NCBI GenBank assembly: GCA_029959555.1
Contig: JASCPI010000010.1
Location: 51,232 to 115,231, forward strand
Length of the DNA stretch: 64,000 bases
Reading direction: 5' to 3'
From: Lysobacteraceae bacterium PS02065
GTDB lineage: Bacteria; Pseudomonadota; Gammaproteobacteria; Xanthomonadales; Rhodanobacteraceae
Shown: piece by piece, positions 54,487 through 63,607 of the stretch
Layout: each line of letters opens with the position of its first letter
How positions within the stretch are numbered: the first letter of the stretch is position 1
Program-made: the position numbers and the translations under genes
The notes under the pieces: model-generated
Databases searched by the model: none
Told to the model about the DNA's origin: nothing
What the model saw: the letters and a program-made list of their open reading frames with translations, nothing else

Positions 54487-55392
54487 ATGAAACGCCCTCC
54501 CCTTTCCCTTCCCGGTTTGGCCCTCCTAGCCTTCGCGGCCCCCGCGTTCGCGGGCACGCCGATCAACGAGACGCGCAAGGTCGACGCCGACGCACGCATC
54601 GAGGTCGTGAACGTGCGAGGTGCCGTGTCGGTGACGACCTGGGACCGCGACGAGGTCGCCGTCACCGGCACGCTCGGTGACGGCAGCAAGGGCCTCGAGG
54701 TCGACGGCAGCGGTTCGCGCCTGTCGATCCGCGTGCAATCGGCCGAGCGCTCCGGCTGGGGCTGGTTCGGCTCGAGTGGGCGCATGGAGGACTCGATCCT
54801 CGACGTGAAGGTGCCGCGCCGCGCCGAGCTCAAGATCGAAGTGGTCAGCGCCGAAGTCGCCGTGTCGGGCACCGAGGGCCGCCTCGTCGATGTGGACAGC
54901 GTGAGCGGGCGCGTGCGCGTCGACGGCAAGCCACGCGAACTCGAGCTCGGCAGCGTCAGCGGCGCGATCGAGGCCGATGTCACCAGCGATCGCCTGCAGG
55001 CCGAGACCGTGTCGGGCGAGATCCGCGCGCGCGGCGCGATCCAACGGCTCAAGTTCGAGTCGGTGTCGGGCAGCATCAGCGCGCAGTCGACCGGCTACCG
55101 CGAGTTCAACGCGAGCTCGGTGTCGGGCGACATCGCGATCGGCGGCAAGCTCGCCGACGACGGCCGCCTCGATTCGGAGACGATGAGCGGCGACGTACGC
55201 GTGCAGCTGACCGCGGATGCCTCGGCGCGCATCCATGCCGAAACCTTCAGCGGGCGCATCCGCAGCGACGTCGGCACGGTCAAGCAGCCCGAGTACGGCC
55301 CGGGCCGCTCGCTCGACGCGACGCTCGGTGGCGGTGCCGCACGCATCACGATCGAGACCTTCAGCGGCGACATCGACATCCGCATGCCGTGA
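54487..55392 (+). CDS. DUF4097 family secreted beta-helix-like protein
   Basis: 301 aa. Signal peptide 1-22 (LALLAFAAPAFA), then repetitive beta strands with a recurring SVSG motif roughly every 17-18 residues (VDSVSGRVRVDG, GSVSGAIEAD, ETVSGEIRARG, ESVSGSISAQ, SSVSGDIAIGG), a typical right-handed beta-helix of DUF4097. It follows the anti-sigma gene by 10 bp and is probably controlled by the same sigma factor. Its role is unknown; such proteins may sense or buffer envelope stress. Confidence 0.92.
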   Translation: MKRPPLSLPGLALLAFAAPAFAGTPINETRKVDADARIEVVNVRGAVSVTTWDRDEVAVTGTLGDGSKGLEVDGSGSRLSIRVQSAERSGWGWFGSSGRMEDSILDVKVPRRAELKIEVVSAEVAVSGTEGRLVDVDSVSGRVRVDGKPRELELGSVSGAIEADVTSDRLQAETVSGEIRARGAIQRLKFESVSGSISAQSTGYREFNASSVSGDIAIGGKLADDGRLDSETMSGDVRVQLTADASARIHAETFSGRIRSDVGTVKQPEYGPGRSLDATLGGGAARITIETFSGDIDIRMP

Positions 55393-55466
55393 TCCGCACG
55401 GTTGCAAGGCGCGCCCCCGATCATGGAGAGTGCCCCGCACCGCCTTCAGGCAAGGCAATCGATGCC

Positions 55467-55967
55467 ATGCGCAGGTCCGTGCTTCTTCTCGCCTTATTGG
55501 CCCATGCAACCGCCGACGCCGCGCCGACCGGCGGCGCAATCCCGATCACGCAGCTGCCCATGGACTTCAACGGCAGCACCGGCGGCCAGCCGAACACGGT
55601 GTCGTCGATCACGTCCGCGGCCTGCTCGAACCTCACGAGTGTGCCGGGTGGCGAAGTGGTCTACACCTTCCGGACCGGCCACACGCCGCCGGGCATCGGC
55701 GGGCACGTCGATTTCGACCTGACTCCGCTGGCCGGCCCGACGCCCGTGATCTACGTGCTCGCGACACCCGGGGACGGCAGCAGCTGCGTGGCGTCGCACA
55801 CGACCCTCCTGCCCAGCGGCGTGCTGACCCTGCATGTGCAGGAGACGCTCGTGACGAACCGCGACTACTACGTGTACGTCGACTCGACGATTCCCGGAAG
55901 CAGCAGCTTCCGCCTGTACGCATGGATGTTCGTGAGCGTCGGACTGCAGTCGTTCTCGATCGACTGA
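55467..55967 (+). CDS. Small secreted hypothetical protein
   Basis: 166 aa from ATG 55467 with AAGG upstream. Signal peptide of about 19 residues (MRRSVLLLALLAHATADA) and a beta-rich mature part of about 145 residues with two Cys (AACSNLT, SSCVASH) that could form a disulfide. No family recognised. Frame openness, Kyte-Doolittle-like signal and position support coding. It lies 74 bp after the DUF4097 gene and may be part of the same response. Confidence 0.65.
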   Translation: MRRSVLLLALLAHATADAAPTGGAIPITQLPMDFNGSTGGQPNTVSSITSAACSNLTSVPGGEVVYTFRTGHTPPGIGGHVDFDLTPLAGPTPVIYVLATPGDGSSCVASHTTLLPSGVLTLHVQETLVTNRDYYVYVDSTIPGSSSFRLYAWMFVSVGLQSFSID

Positions 55968-55992
55968 CCGCATCGGGCGCCTCGCGTACAAT
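55964..55992 (+). promoter_or_regulatory. Candidate sigma-70 promoter of prfC
   Basis: CTGACC (55964-55969) and TACAAT (55987-55992) at 17-bp spacing, with a 4/6 and a 5/6 match to consensus. The -10 ends 50 bp before the prfC ATG. Confidence 0.55.
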
Positions 55993-56042
55993 GCGCGCCC
56001 TCCGCGTGGCCCCGACGGGCCGCCAGCACGCCGCGAAACGCC

Positions 56043-57644
<1,602 letters not shown>

Positions 57645-57668
57645 GGTTCGGAGTCGACGCTCCCAACG

Positions 57669-57696
57669 AAAACGCCCGGCCTGAGCCGGGCGTTTT
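57669..57696. terminator. Bidirectional intrinsic terminator after prfC
   Basis: Perfect 12-bp stem (57669-57680 with 57685-57696) with CTGA loop, GC core and AAAA/TTTT edges, 24 nt after the prfC stop. T-runs at both ends make it work for prfC and for the convergent anti-sigma gene. Confidence 0.85.
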
Positions 57697-57716
57697 CGCA
57701 GCAGGAGCTGTCGCGA

Positions 57717-58247
57717 TCAGCCGCCGTTGAAACCGGCCTGGAACACGGCGTCGCCGCGACCACCGTCGTCACGCGACGTGAAGATGCGGTCGACGCTCGT
57801 GAAGATGCGATCCGGGCGTGCCGCCATCTCCATCGCCGCGAGCATCGCGGCTTCGTCGTGGCGCAGGCGCTGCTGGTGCCACGACACCGCACCGAGCGTG
57901 ATCGCGAGGCAGGCGGCGAGACCGGCCCAACGCAAGGCGCCACCACGGCGTGCGGTGGCCGCGTGCCGGACGCCGGCGCGGCGCCCGTGCGTGTGGCCCG
58001 TGGAGGCGCGATCGTTGACCGCGTCCGCGAGTGCTTCGGCCGCCGGCGCGAGATCGCGCAGCAGGCGGACGAGATCGGTATGCATCGGCGATCGCGCCAG
58101 GCGTGCGGCCGCTTCATCACGACGTTCGCCACGCAGACTGCCTTCCGCGGCGGCGACGAGCGTGTCGGCGTCGAGCAGGTCGAGCGGCGCGGGATCGACG
58201 CGCGATCCGAGGCGGCGGTACAGGCTGGAAAGGCTGCGGTCAGTCAT
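57717..58247 (-). CDS. Putative membrane anti-sigma factor (second pair)
   Basis: 176 aa from ATG 58247, which overlaps the sigma stop by 8 nt (ATGACTGA). Helical N-terminal region with Arg-rich and Ala-rich segments (LYRRLGSRVDPAPL, AAEGSLRGERRDEAAARLARSP). A single TM at about 107-124 (GALRWAGLAACLAITLGAVSW) and a short C-terminal tail of about 50 residues containing a near-duplicated RIFTS repeat (about 144-158). It also begins MTD, as does the anti-sigma gene of the first pair. Role inferred from coupling to the ECF gene. Confidence 0.72.
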   Translation of the reverse strand: MTDRSLSSLYRRLGSRVDPAPLDLLDADTLVAAAEGSLRGERRDEAAARLARSPMHTDLVRLLRDLAPAAEALADAVNDRASTGHTHGRRAGVRHAATARRGGALRWAGLAACLAITLGAVSWHQQRLRHDEAAMLAAMEMAARPDRIFTSVDRIFTSRDDGGRGDAVFQAGFNGG

Positions 58248-58791
58248 CGAAATCACCGTATCCACGTTCACGCAACAGCGTCTTCAGTTCATCCAGGCCG
58301 CGCGAGACGAGCTTGCGCGCGGCTTCGGCCGAGGTGCCGACCACGTCCGCGATCTCCTGCAGCGAAAAACCCTGCAGGTGCAGCGTGATCGGCAGGCGGC
58401 GCCGCTCCGGGATCTCGCCGAGGCAGCGCTGCAGGCCGCTCATGCGTTCTCCGTCGCTGGCCGACTGCTCCGGTCCGACCGTCTCGCCGGGCCATTGGCC
58501 CGCTTCGTCGTCGTCCTCGGGCAACGGCTCCGCAGCACGGACTTCGGCCCTGCGCAGCGCGTCGATCACGGTCGTGGCGACCACCTTCTGCACGTAAGAC
58601 GCATGAAAGGCCCCGGACCGGTCACGCTCGATCGCCTTCCACAGGCGGATGCGCACTTCCTGCTCGACGTCGGCCGGATCCACGCCATGGCGATCGAGCC
58701 GGTAGCCCTGCAGCAGGGCGCCCAGGCGCGAGCCGAAGTCGCGCAGGATCTGCTCGAGGCGGGCATCGACGCTGTCGGAGGGTCCGGTCAT
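58240..58791 (-). CDS. ECF sigma factor (second pair)
   Basis: 183 aa from ATG 58791. Region 2 is RLDRHGVDPADVEQEVRIRLWKAIERDRSGAFHASYVQKVVATTVIDALRRAE. Region 4 is IPERRRLPITLHLQGFSLQEIADVVGTSAEAARKLVSRGLDELKTLL. Divergent in detail from the 53426 sigma and from the kinase-linked one. An acidic, unconserved linker joins the two regions. Upstream gap to the M48 gene is 84 bp. Confidence 0.88.
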   Translation of the reverse strand: MTGPSDSVDARLEQILRDFGSRLGALLQGYRLDRHGVDPADVEQEVRIRLWKAIERDRSGAFHASYVQKVVATTVIDALRRAEVRAAEPLPEDDDEAGQWPGETVGPEQSASDGERMSGLQRCLGEIPERRRLPITLHLQGFSLQEIADVVGTSAEAARKLVSRGLDELKTLLRERGYGDFDD

Positions 58792-58875
58792 GCGGCCGCG
58801 GGGGCGCCAGGCTGAGGGGGCCGCTATGCTCACCGACCGGGCGCATGCGCGCAATGTCCCGGACGCCGTGGCGAC

Positions 58876-60834
58876 TCACCCCCCGCGCGCGGCCTGCAAC
58901 AGCGGCGGCAGCGGACAATGCAGCGCCGCACAGATCGTGCGCAGCAGTTCGGCCTCGGCCACGCAGACCTTGCCGTCGGCGCTGATCGCGAGCACGAGGC
59001 CGCGCACGAGGAGCTCCTTGCCGATCGGCGCGAGCAGGTCGAGCCTCGGCAAGGCACGGTCGAGCGCCATCGCCCATGCGTCCGCCGGTGCATAGACCGG
59101 CTTGAGATCGGGCAGCACCTCGTGCAGTCCGGCGACGTACGCGCGTCGCGCGGAGACCTCGTCGGCGTGGCCGTGGCGCGCGACGATCGCGAACAGGTCG
59201 TTGATCTCGGCGGCGAGATCGCCCGGCTTGAGGCGGCCCATCGGCCGTGCCGCGGCAGGATTGAGTGCATCCACGACCTGCACGCCGACCAGGCGCGCGA
59301 GACAGTACTCGTCGAGGCTGACGCGACCATCCGCCTCGATGAGCTGTCGCAGCAGGATCACGAACACCTCGAGCTGCGGCCGCGGACGGCGCCGCAACGA
59401 CGGGAAGGCCATCGCGGCGAGAGGCAACCGCTGCATCGGATGGAGTTCCCGCGCGGCCTCCGCGAAAGCCTGCACGAGTTCGGCACTGCCTTCATCGAGG
59501 TAATGGGCCACGAGCGCGAGCTGGCGCGAGCGCACCGCCTCGGCACGATCGAGCACGAGGGCGAGTACGAGGGCCACGGCGCGCTCCTGCGCGTGCGCCG
59601 CCGCCGCGAGCAGCGGCGGGATGGTCTCGCTGAGCACCGCCGCTGCGGCGTAGTCGGCGGTGTCGGGCTGGCCGACCTGATCGCTGACGACGCGCGGCGA
59701 CACGACGATCTCGGCACGCGGATCGGGAATCTCCGGCGCTTCCGCGCCCTTGTGCCGGCGCCGCGACGAACGCGCCGGCGCGAAACCCGCGAGCGAGACG
59801 TCATCAGCGTCGGCGTTTCCGACACGCCGTGGCTGGGTCCAGTCCGCGGCGACCTCGGCGAACTCGGCCGGGTCGAAAGCCGGCTGCAGGCGCTTGATGC
59901 GGTCGACGAGTGCAGGATGCGTGGCGAACAGCGCCGAGTAGCCGACACCGTCGCCGAACAGCATGTGCGCGACCTCCTCACCGTCGGACGACGCCAGCTT
60001 CGAGCCCTCGGCGAGTCCGCCGATCTTCTTGAGCGCACCGGCGATGCCGTCGGTCTGGCGCGTGAACTGCACGGCCGATGCATCGGCGAGGTACTCGCGC
60101 TGGCGCGAGATCGAGGCCTTGATGAGGCGCGCGAAGAACACGCCGATCGAGCCGACGATGATCAGGCCGATGCCGAGGATCGCGAAGCCGGCACCGTCGC
60201 GGCTGCGGCCGTAGCCGGCGACCTCGGTGATCTTGCGGCCCGCGATCGCGATGACGAGGATACCGAAGGCGACACCGACGAGCCGGATGTTCAGGCGCAT
60301 GTCGCCATTGAGCACATGGCTGAACTCGTGCGCGATCACGCCCTGCAGTTCGTCGCGCGTGAGCTTGTCCAGGCAACCGCGCGTGACCGTGACGGCCGCG
60401 TCGGCAGGCGTGTAGCCCGAGGCGAACGCGTTGATCGCGGCCTCCTGCTCGAGCACGAAGATCTGCGGCACCGGCACACCCGAGGCGATCGCGACCTCCT
60501 CCACGATGTTGCGCAGGCGGCGGTAGGCGAGATCGGTGGCGTCGGCCGGCACGGGCGTCGCGCCGAGCTGGGTCGCGACCGCCGCGCCGCCACCGCGCAG
60601 CGTGGAGATGCGATAAAGCGTCGAGGCGCCGATCACCGCGAGCACGCAGGCACTCGTCACGACGAGCACGCCGAGCGATGGCCCGGCCGCCTTCGGATCG
60701 TCGCTGGCCAGGCCGAGCGCGAAGATGACGACGACGTCGACCGCCGCGACGATGAAGACCACGGCGATCGTGAACATCACGATCATGCGTCGCGACGCGC
60801 GGCGCGCGAGATCCTGGTGGGAGAAGAAGTTCAT
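58876..60834 (-). CDS. Large M48 membrane protease, HtpX-like, with C-terminal TerB-like domain
   Basis: 651 aa from ATG 60834 (MNFFSHQD). Two N-terminal TM helices (about 18-42 and 54-75), an M48 domain with H169-E-F-S-H173 (VIAHEFSHVLNGD) and third ligand E247 (REYLADASA), and two further TM (about 186-198, 218-238). A variable linker (about 320-380) precedes a helical region to the end. This region, QLEVFVILLRQLIEADGRVSLDEYCLARLV and LLVRGLVLAISADGKVCVAEAELLRTICAALHC, resembles TerB/DUF533-like domains (ADG-V/K-x-x-E). So HtpX-type quality control plus a metal- or tellurite-resistance-type domain. Operon with lemA, 52 bp apart. Confidence 0.9.
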   Translation of the reverse strand: MNFFSHQDLARRASRRMIVMFTIAVVFIVAAVDVVVIFALGLASDDPKAAGPSLGVLVVTSACVLAVIGASTLYRISTLRGGGAAVATQLGATPVPADATDLAYRRLRNIVEEVAIASGVPVPQIFVLEQEAAINAFASGYTPADAAVTVTRGCLDKLTRDELQGVIAHEFSHVLNGDMRLNIRLVGVAFGILVIAIAGRKITEVAGYGRSRDGAGFAILGIGLIIVGSIGVFFARLIKASISRQREYLADASAVQFTRQTDGIAGALKKIGGLAEGSKLASSDGEEVAHMLFGDGVGYSALFATHPALVDRIKRLQPAFDPAEFAEVAADWTQPRRVGNADADDVSLAGFAPARSSRRRHKGAEAPEIPDPRAEIVVSPRVVSDQVGQPDTADYAAAAVLSETIPPLLAAAAHAQERAVALVLALVLDRAEAVRSRQLALVAHYLDEGSAELVQAFAEAARELHPMQRLPLAAMAFPSLRRRPRPQLEVFVILLRQLIEADGRVSLDEYCLARLVGVQVVDALNPAAARPMGRLKPGDLAAEINDLFAIVARHGHADEVSARRAYVAGLHEVLPDLKPVYAPADAWAMALDRALPRLDLLAPIGKELLVRGLVLAISADGKVCVAEAELLRTICAALHCPLPPLLQAARGG

Positions 60835-60886
60835 CGCCCGGCTCGGCAAGGCGTCGTGCGCGGCCGTGGCACGCGCACGCCGGGGA

Positions 60887-61477
60887 TCAGGTGAACGAGA
60901 CCTTCACCGCCTCGCGCTTCTGCGGCGACTCGATCTCGAGCAGCGGCGCTTCCTGGAAGTTGAACGCGCCGGCCACGAGCGAGCTCGGGAACACCTCGCG
61001 CCTGTTGTTGTAGCCCATCACCGAGTCGTTGTAGGCCTGGCGCGCGAACGCGACCTTGTTCTCGGTCGAGGTGAGCTCCTCGCTGAGCTGGGCCATGTTC
61101 TGGTTGGCCTTGAGATCCGGATAGGCCTCCGACAGAGCGAACAGCCGACCGAGCGTCTGGGTCAGCACGTTCTCTGCGCCGGCGAGCTGCTGCATCGCGG
61201 CCGCGTTGCCCGGATCGGCCTTCGCTGCCGAGAGTCCCGCAGCGGCCGAGTTGCGTGCCTGGATGACCGCTTCGAGCGTCTCGCGCTCGTGCTTCATGTA
61301 GCCCTTGGCGACTTCGACGAGGTTCGGGATCAGGTCGTGACGGCGCGTGAGCTGGACGTCGATCTGCGCGAACGCGTTCTTGTACGCGTTGCGTGCCGTG
61401 ACGAGGCCGTTGTAGATGCCGATCACGAACAGTGCGACCGCCACGGCAATGACCACGAGAATCAGAAAGACGGACAT
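60887..61477 (-). CDS. lemA: LemA family protein
   Basis: 196 aa bitopic protein. N-terminal TM (about 4-25, FLILVVIAVAVALFVIGIYN) then a helical domain with the family motifs YNGLVTARNAYKNAFAQIDVQLTRRHDLIPNLVEVAKGYMKHE, NQNMAQLSEELTSTENKVAFARQAYNDSVMGYN and FPSSLVAG. GGAGGGGAA precedes the ATG. First gene of lemA-M48. LemA is frequently adjacent to HtpX-like or M48 genes, and a scaffold or adaptor role is assumed. Divergent from the serine hydrolase with a 57-bp gap. Confidence 0.95.
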   Translation of the reverse strand: MSVFLILVVIAVAVALFVIGIYNGLVTARNAYKNAFAQIDVQLTRRHDLIPNLVEVAKGYMKHERETLEAVIQARNSAAAGLSAAKADPGNAAAMQQLAGAENVLTQTLGRLFALSEAYPDLKANQNMAQLSEELTSTENKVAFARQAYNDSVMGYNNRREVFPSSLVAGAFNFQEAPLLEIESPQKREAVKVSFT

Positions 61478-61508
61478 GTTTCCCCTCCACGCAGGCCGCA
61501 AATGGACG

Positions 61509-61514
61509 TATGAT
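61509..61514 (+). promoter_or_regulatory. Possible -10 of serine hydrolase promoter
   Basis: TATGAT at 61509-61514 (5/6 of consensus), 20 bp before the GTG start. The best partner 17 bp upstream (TCCACG, 61486-61491) is weak. In the same 57-bp gap lemA starts leftward, so the promoters are divergent or overlapping. Confidence 0.35.
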
Positions 61515-61534
61515 TTCGAGCATAGCATGCGCTC

Positions 61535-62836
61535 GTGACCGTCCCGGACCCAGTGAAAGCGATCCTGTTTCCCCTCGTGGCGGCCCTTGCGACAGTCTTC
61601 GCAGGCAGCGGCGACGTCGCGGCGGCCACCAAGAAACCGACACGCAAGGCGAAGGCCGCGGCCGTTGCCGCGCCGCTCGTCGTCCCGCAGCTCGTCAATC
61701 CCGCGGCGATCGCGAAGGACCCCGCGCCTATCGCGAGCGAGTTCGCCAAGTGGCTCGACCAGCTGGAACAGTCCGACAAGGTGTCGGGTCTCGCCGTGGC
61801 GATCGTGAAGGACGACGACGTGCTGCTCGAACGCGGCATCGGCTACGCCGACTGGCAGAAGCGCGAACCCGTCGACACCGGTACCGTGTTCCGCCTCGCG
61901 TCGCTGTCGAAGGCCTTCGCGACGACGCTCGCCGGCATGCTCGTCGAGGACGGCGTGCTGAGCTGGAACACGCGCATCGCGGAGATGCTGCCGACCTTCG
62001 CGCTCGCCGACGTCGACGGCGGCCAGAAGCTCACCGTGCGCGACATCCTCAGTCATCGCGTCGGCCTGCCGCACAACACCTACGACCGCCTCATCGAGCA
62101 GGACGAGCCCTATCCCGTGCTCGTCGAGCGCCTGCGTGAAGTGCCGATGACCTGTGCGGTCGGCGACTGCTACGGCTACCAGAACATCGCCTTCAGCCTC
62201 ATCGGCGACGTCACCTACGCGGCGACCGGCGACTTCTTCTACCACCAGGTCGAGAAGCGCGTGTTCCATCCGCTCGGCATGGCCACGGCGACCTACGGGC
62301 GCGACGCACTCGAGAACTCGCCACGCTGGGCGCGCCCGCACCGCCGTGCCGGCAAGGGCTGGCAGTCGTTCCAGCCGAACGAGCGCTACTACCACATGCC
62401 GCCCGCGGCCGGTGTCAACGCGAGCATCGTCGACATGCGCAAGTGGCTCGTCGCACAGATGGGTGGCGAGCCCGCCGTGCTCGCGCCGGCACTGCTCGAC
62501 GAAACGCACGCCCCGATCGTCGCGACGCCACGCGAGAAGACCTCCACGCCGTGGCGCAAGGGTCGCCTGCTCGATGCGCAGTACGCACTCGGCTGGCGCA
62601 TCTACGACTATGCCGGCGAACCGATGGTGTTCCACGCCGGTGCGGTGCAAGGCTACCGTGCGCTCATCGCCTTCCTGCCCGAGCGACGCTTCGGCATGGT
62701 GATGCTGTGGAATTGCGAATCGGCCGCGCCCTACGGGCTCATGCCGATGCTGTTCGACCGCTACCTCGGCCTGCCGCGCGTGGATTGGGCCGACATCGGC
62801 GACGTCGACGAATCGGCCTCCACCGGCGGCGATTGA
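61535..62836 (+). CDS. Beta-lactamase-fold serine hydrolase (class C/esterase-like)
   Basis: 433 aa from GTG 61535. Signal peptide about 1-31 (LFPLVAALATVFAGSGDVAA), Lys/Ala-rich linker to about 50, then the class C fold with S123-L-S-K126 (SxxK), Y215-Q-N217 (YxN) and H367-A-G369 in place of KTG. HAG is found in esterases and in peptide hydrolases of this fold, so beta-lactamase activity is not certain. Periplasmic. Upstream gene lemA is divergent; the neighbouring GPP34 gene follows after 100 bp. Confidence 0.9.
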   Translation: MTVPDPVKAILFPLVAALATVFAGSGDVAAATKKPTRKAKAAAVAAPLVVPQLVNPAAIAKDPAPIASEFAKWLDQLEQSDKVSGLAVAIVKDDDVLLERGIGYADWQKREPVDTGTVFRLASLSKAFATTLAGMLVEDGVLSWNTRIAEMLPTFALADVDGGQKLTVRDILSHRVGLPHNTYDRLIEQDEPYPVLVERLREVPMTCAVGDCYGYQNIAFSLIGDVTYAATGDFFYHQVEKRVFHPLGMATATYGRDALENSPRWARPHRRAGKGWQSFQPNERYYHMPPAAGVNASIVDMRKWLVAQMGGEPAVLAPALLDETHAPIVATPREKTSTPWRKGRLLDAQYALGWRIYDYAGEPMVFHAGAVQGYRALIAFLPERRFGMVMLWNCESAAPYGLMPMLFDRYLGLPRVDWADIGDVDESASTGGD

Positions 62837-62936
62837 CGCAGCGCGACACGCCGTGATCGCGTAGGATCCGCGGTATTACCCGGCCCGGTCGGCTCGCAAC
62901 GCCCGGTGCCGCCTCATCACGCAGAAGGATTCCCGC

Positions 62937-63566
62937 GTGCTGATCGCCGAACACCTCATGCTGCTGTGCGTCGATCCGATGCGCGGCACGCTCGACGTGA
63001 CCGCCGGGCGTGCGGGCATCGACACGCTCGCGGCCGCCGCACTCGTGCTCGACCTCGCCGACAAGGGACATCTGCGTCACGCCGCGGGTTACGTCGCCGT
63101 CGATGCCGACCTGCCGATCAGCCATCCGCAACTGACCGCAGCGGAGCGCGTGCTCACCGGCTTCGCGAGCGGCATGCCGCTGCATGCGGCGATCGACCTC
63201 CTCGTGTCGCGGCTCTCGCCGATCCGGCGCACCCTGCTCGACAGCCTGTTCCGCCGCGACGTACTGCATCGCGAGCGCGCGGCATGGTGGCGACCGGGCG
63301 TGAAGCGGTACCCGGTGCGTTCACTGCAGGCCCTCAACGAGGCCACCATGGAGTTGCGCCGCGGTGCGATCGCCACGCGCGCGACGCTGCGCGGCACCGG
63401 CCTGCTCATCCTCACCGAAGCCGCGGGCCGTTGCGCGAAGGTGCTCGATGCCGCGCACCATGCCGAAGCCGTGGCACGACTCGATGCCCTCGCCCAGCCA
63501 CCGCCGGCCGACACCGGCGAACCGGCCGGGCTGCTCGCGGCACTCAGGCGCGATCTTCTGGATTAG
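62937..63566 (+). CDS. GPP34 (GOLPH3/Vps74-like) family protein
   Basis: 209 aa from GTG 62937 with AGAAGGA upstream. The GPP34 fold is recognised by LIAEHLMLLCVDPMRGTL at the N-terminus, then AAALVLDLADKGHLRH, and in the C-terminal part RRDVLHRERAAWWRPGVKRYPVRSLQALNEATMELRRGAI. Eukaryotic GOLPH3 binds phosphatidylinositol-4-phosphate at the Golgi; bacterial members are mainly known in Actinobacteria. The function here is unknown, though membrane lipid binding is plausible. Converges on the TonB-like gene. Confidence 0.8.
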   Translation: MLIAEHLMLLCVDPMRGTLDVTAGRAGIDTLAAAALVLDLADKGHLRHAAGYVAVDADLPISHPQLTAAERVLTGFASGMPLHAAIDLLVSRLSPIRRTLLDSLFRRDVLHRERAAWWRPGVKRYPVRSLQALNEATMELRRGAIATRATLRGTGLLILTEAAGRCAKVLDAAHHAEAVARLDALAQPPPADTGEPAGLLAALRRDLLD

Positions 63567-63575
63567 GCATGGCGA

Positions 63576-63598
63576 GGGCCGCCGTCGACCGGCGGCCC
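63576..63598. terminator. Hairpin between convergent GPP34 and TonB-like genes
   Basis: Perfect 9-bp GC stem (63576-63584 with 63590-63598) and 5-nt loop, located in the 41-bp convergent gap, 10 nt after the GPP34 stop. No U-tract on either side. Confidence 0.5.
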
Positions 63599-63607
63599 CC
63601 GTCCATG

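Noticed and set aside
58918..60894. Plus-strand frame antisense to the M48-TerB-like gene
   Set aside because: Antisense of a confident metalloprotease; Asp/Arg-rich shadow without start signals.
61535..62836. Antibiotic-resistance beta-lactamase
   Set aside because: The third motif is HAG instead of KTG and no regulator ampR is adjacent; an esterase/peptidase role is at least as likely.
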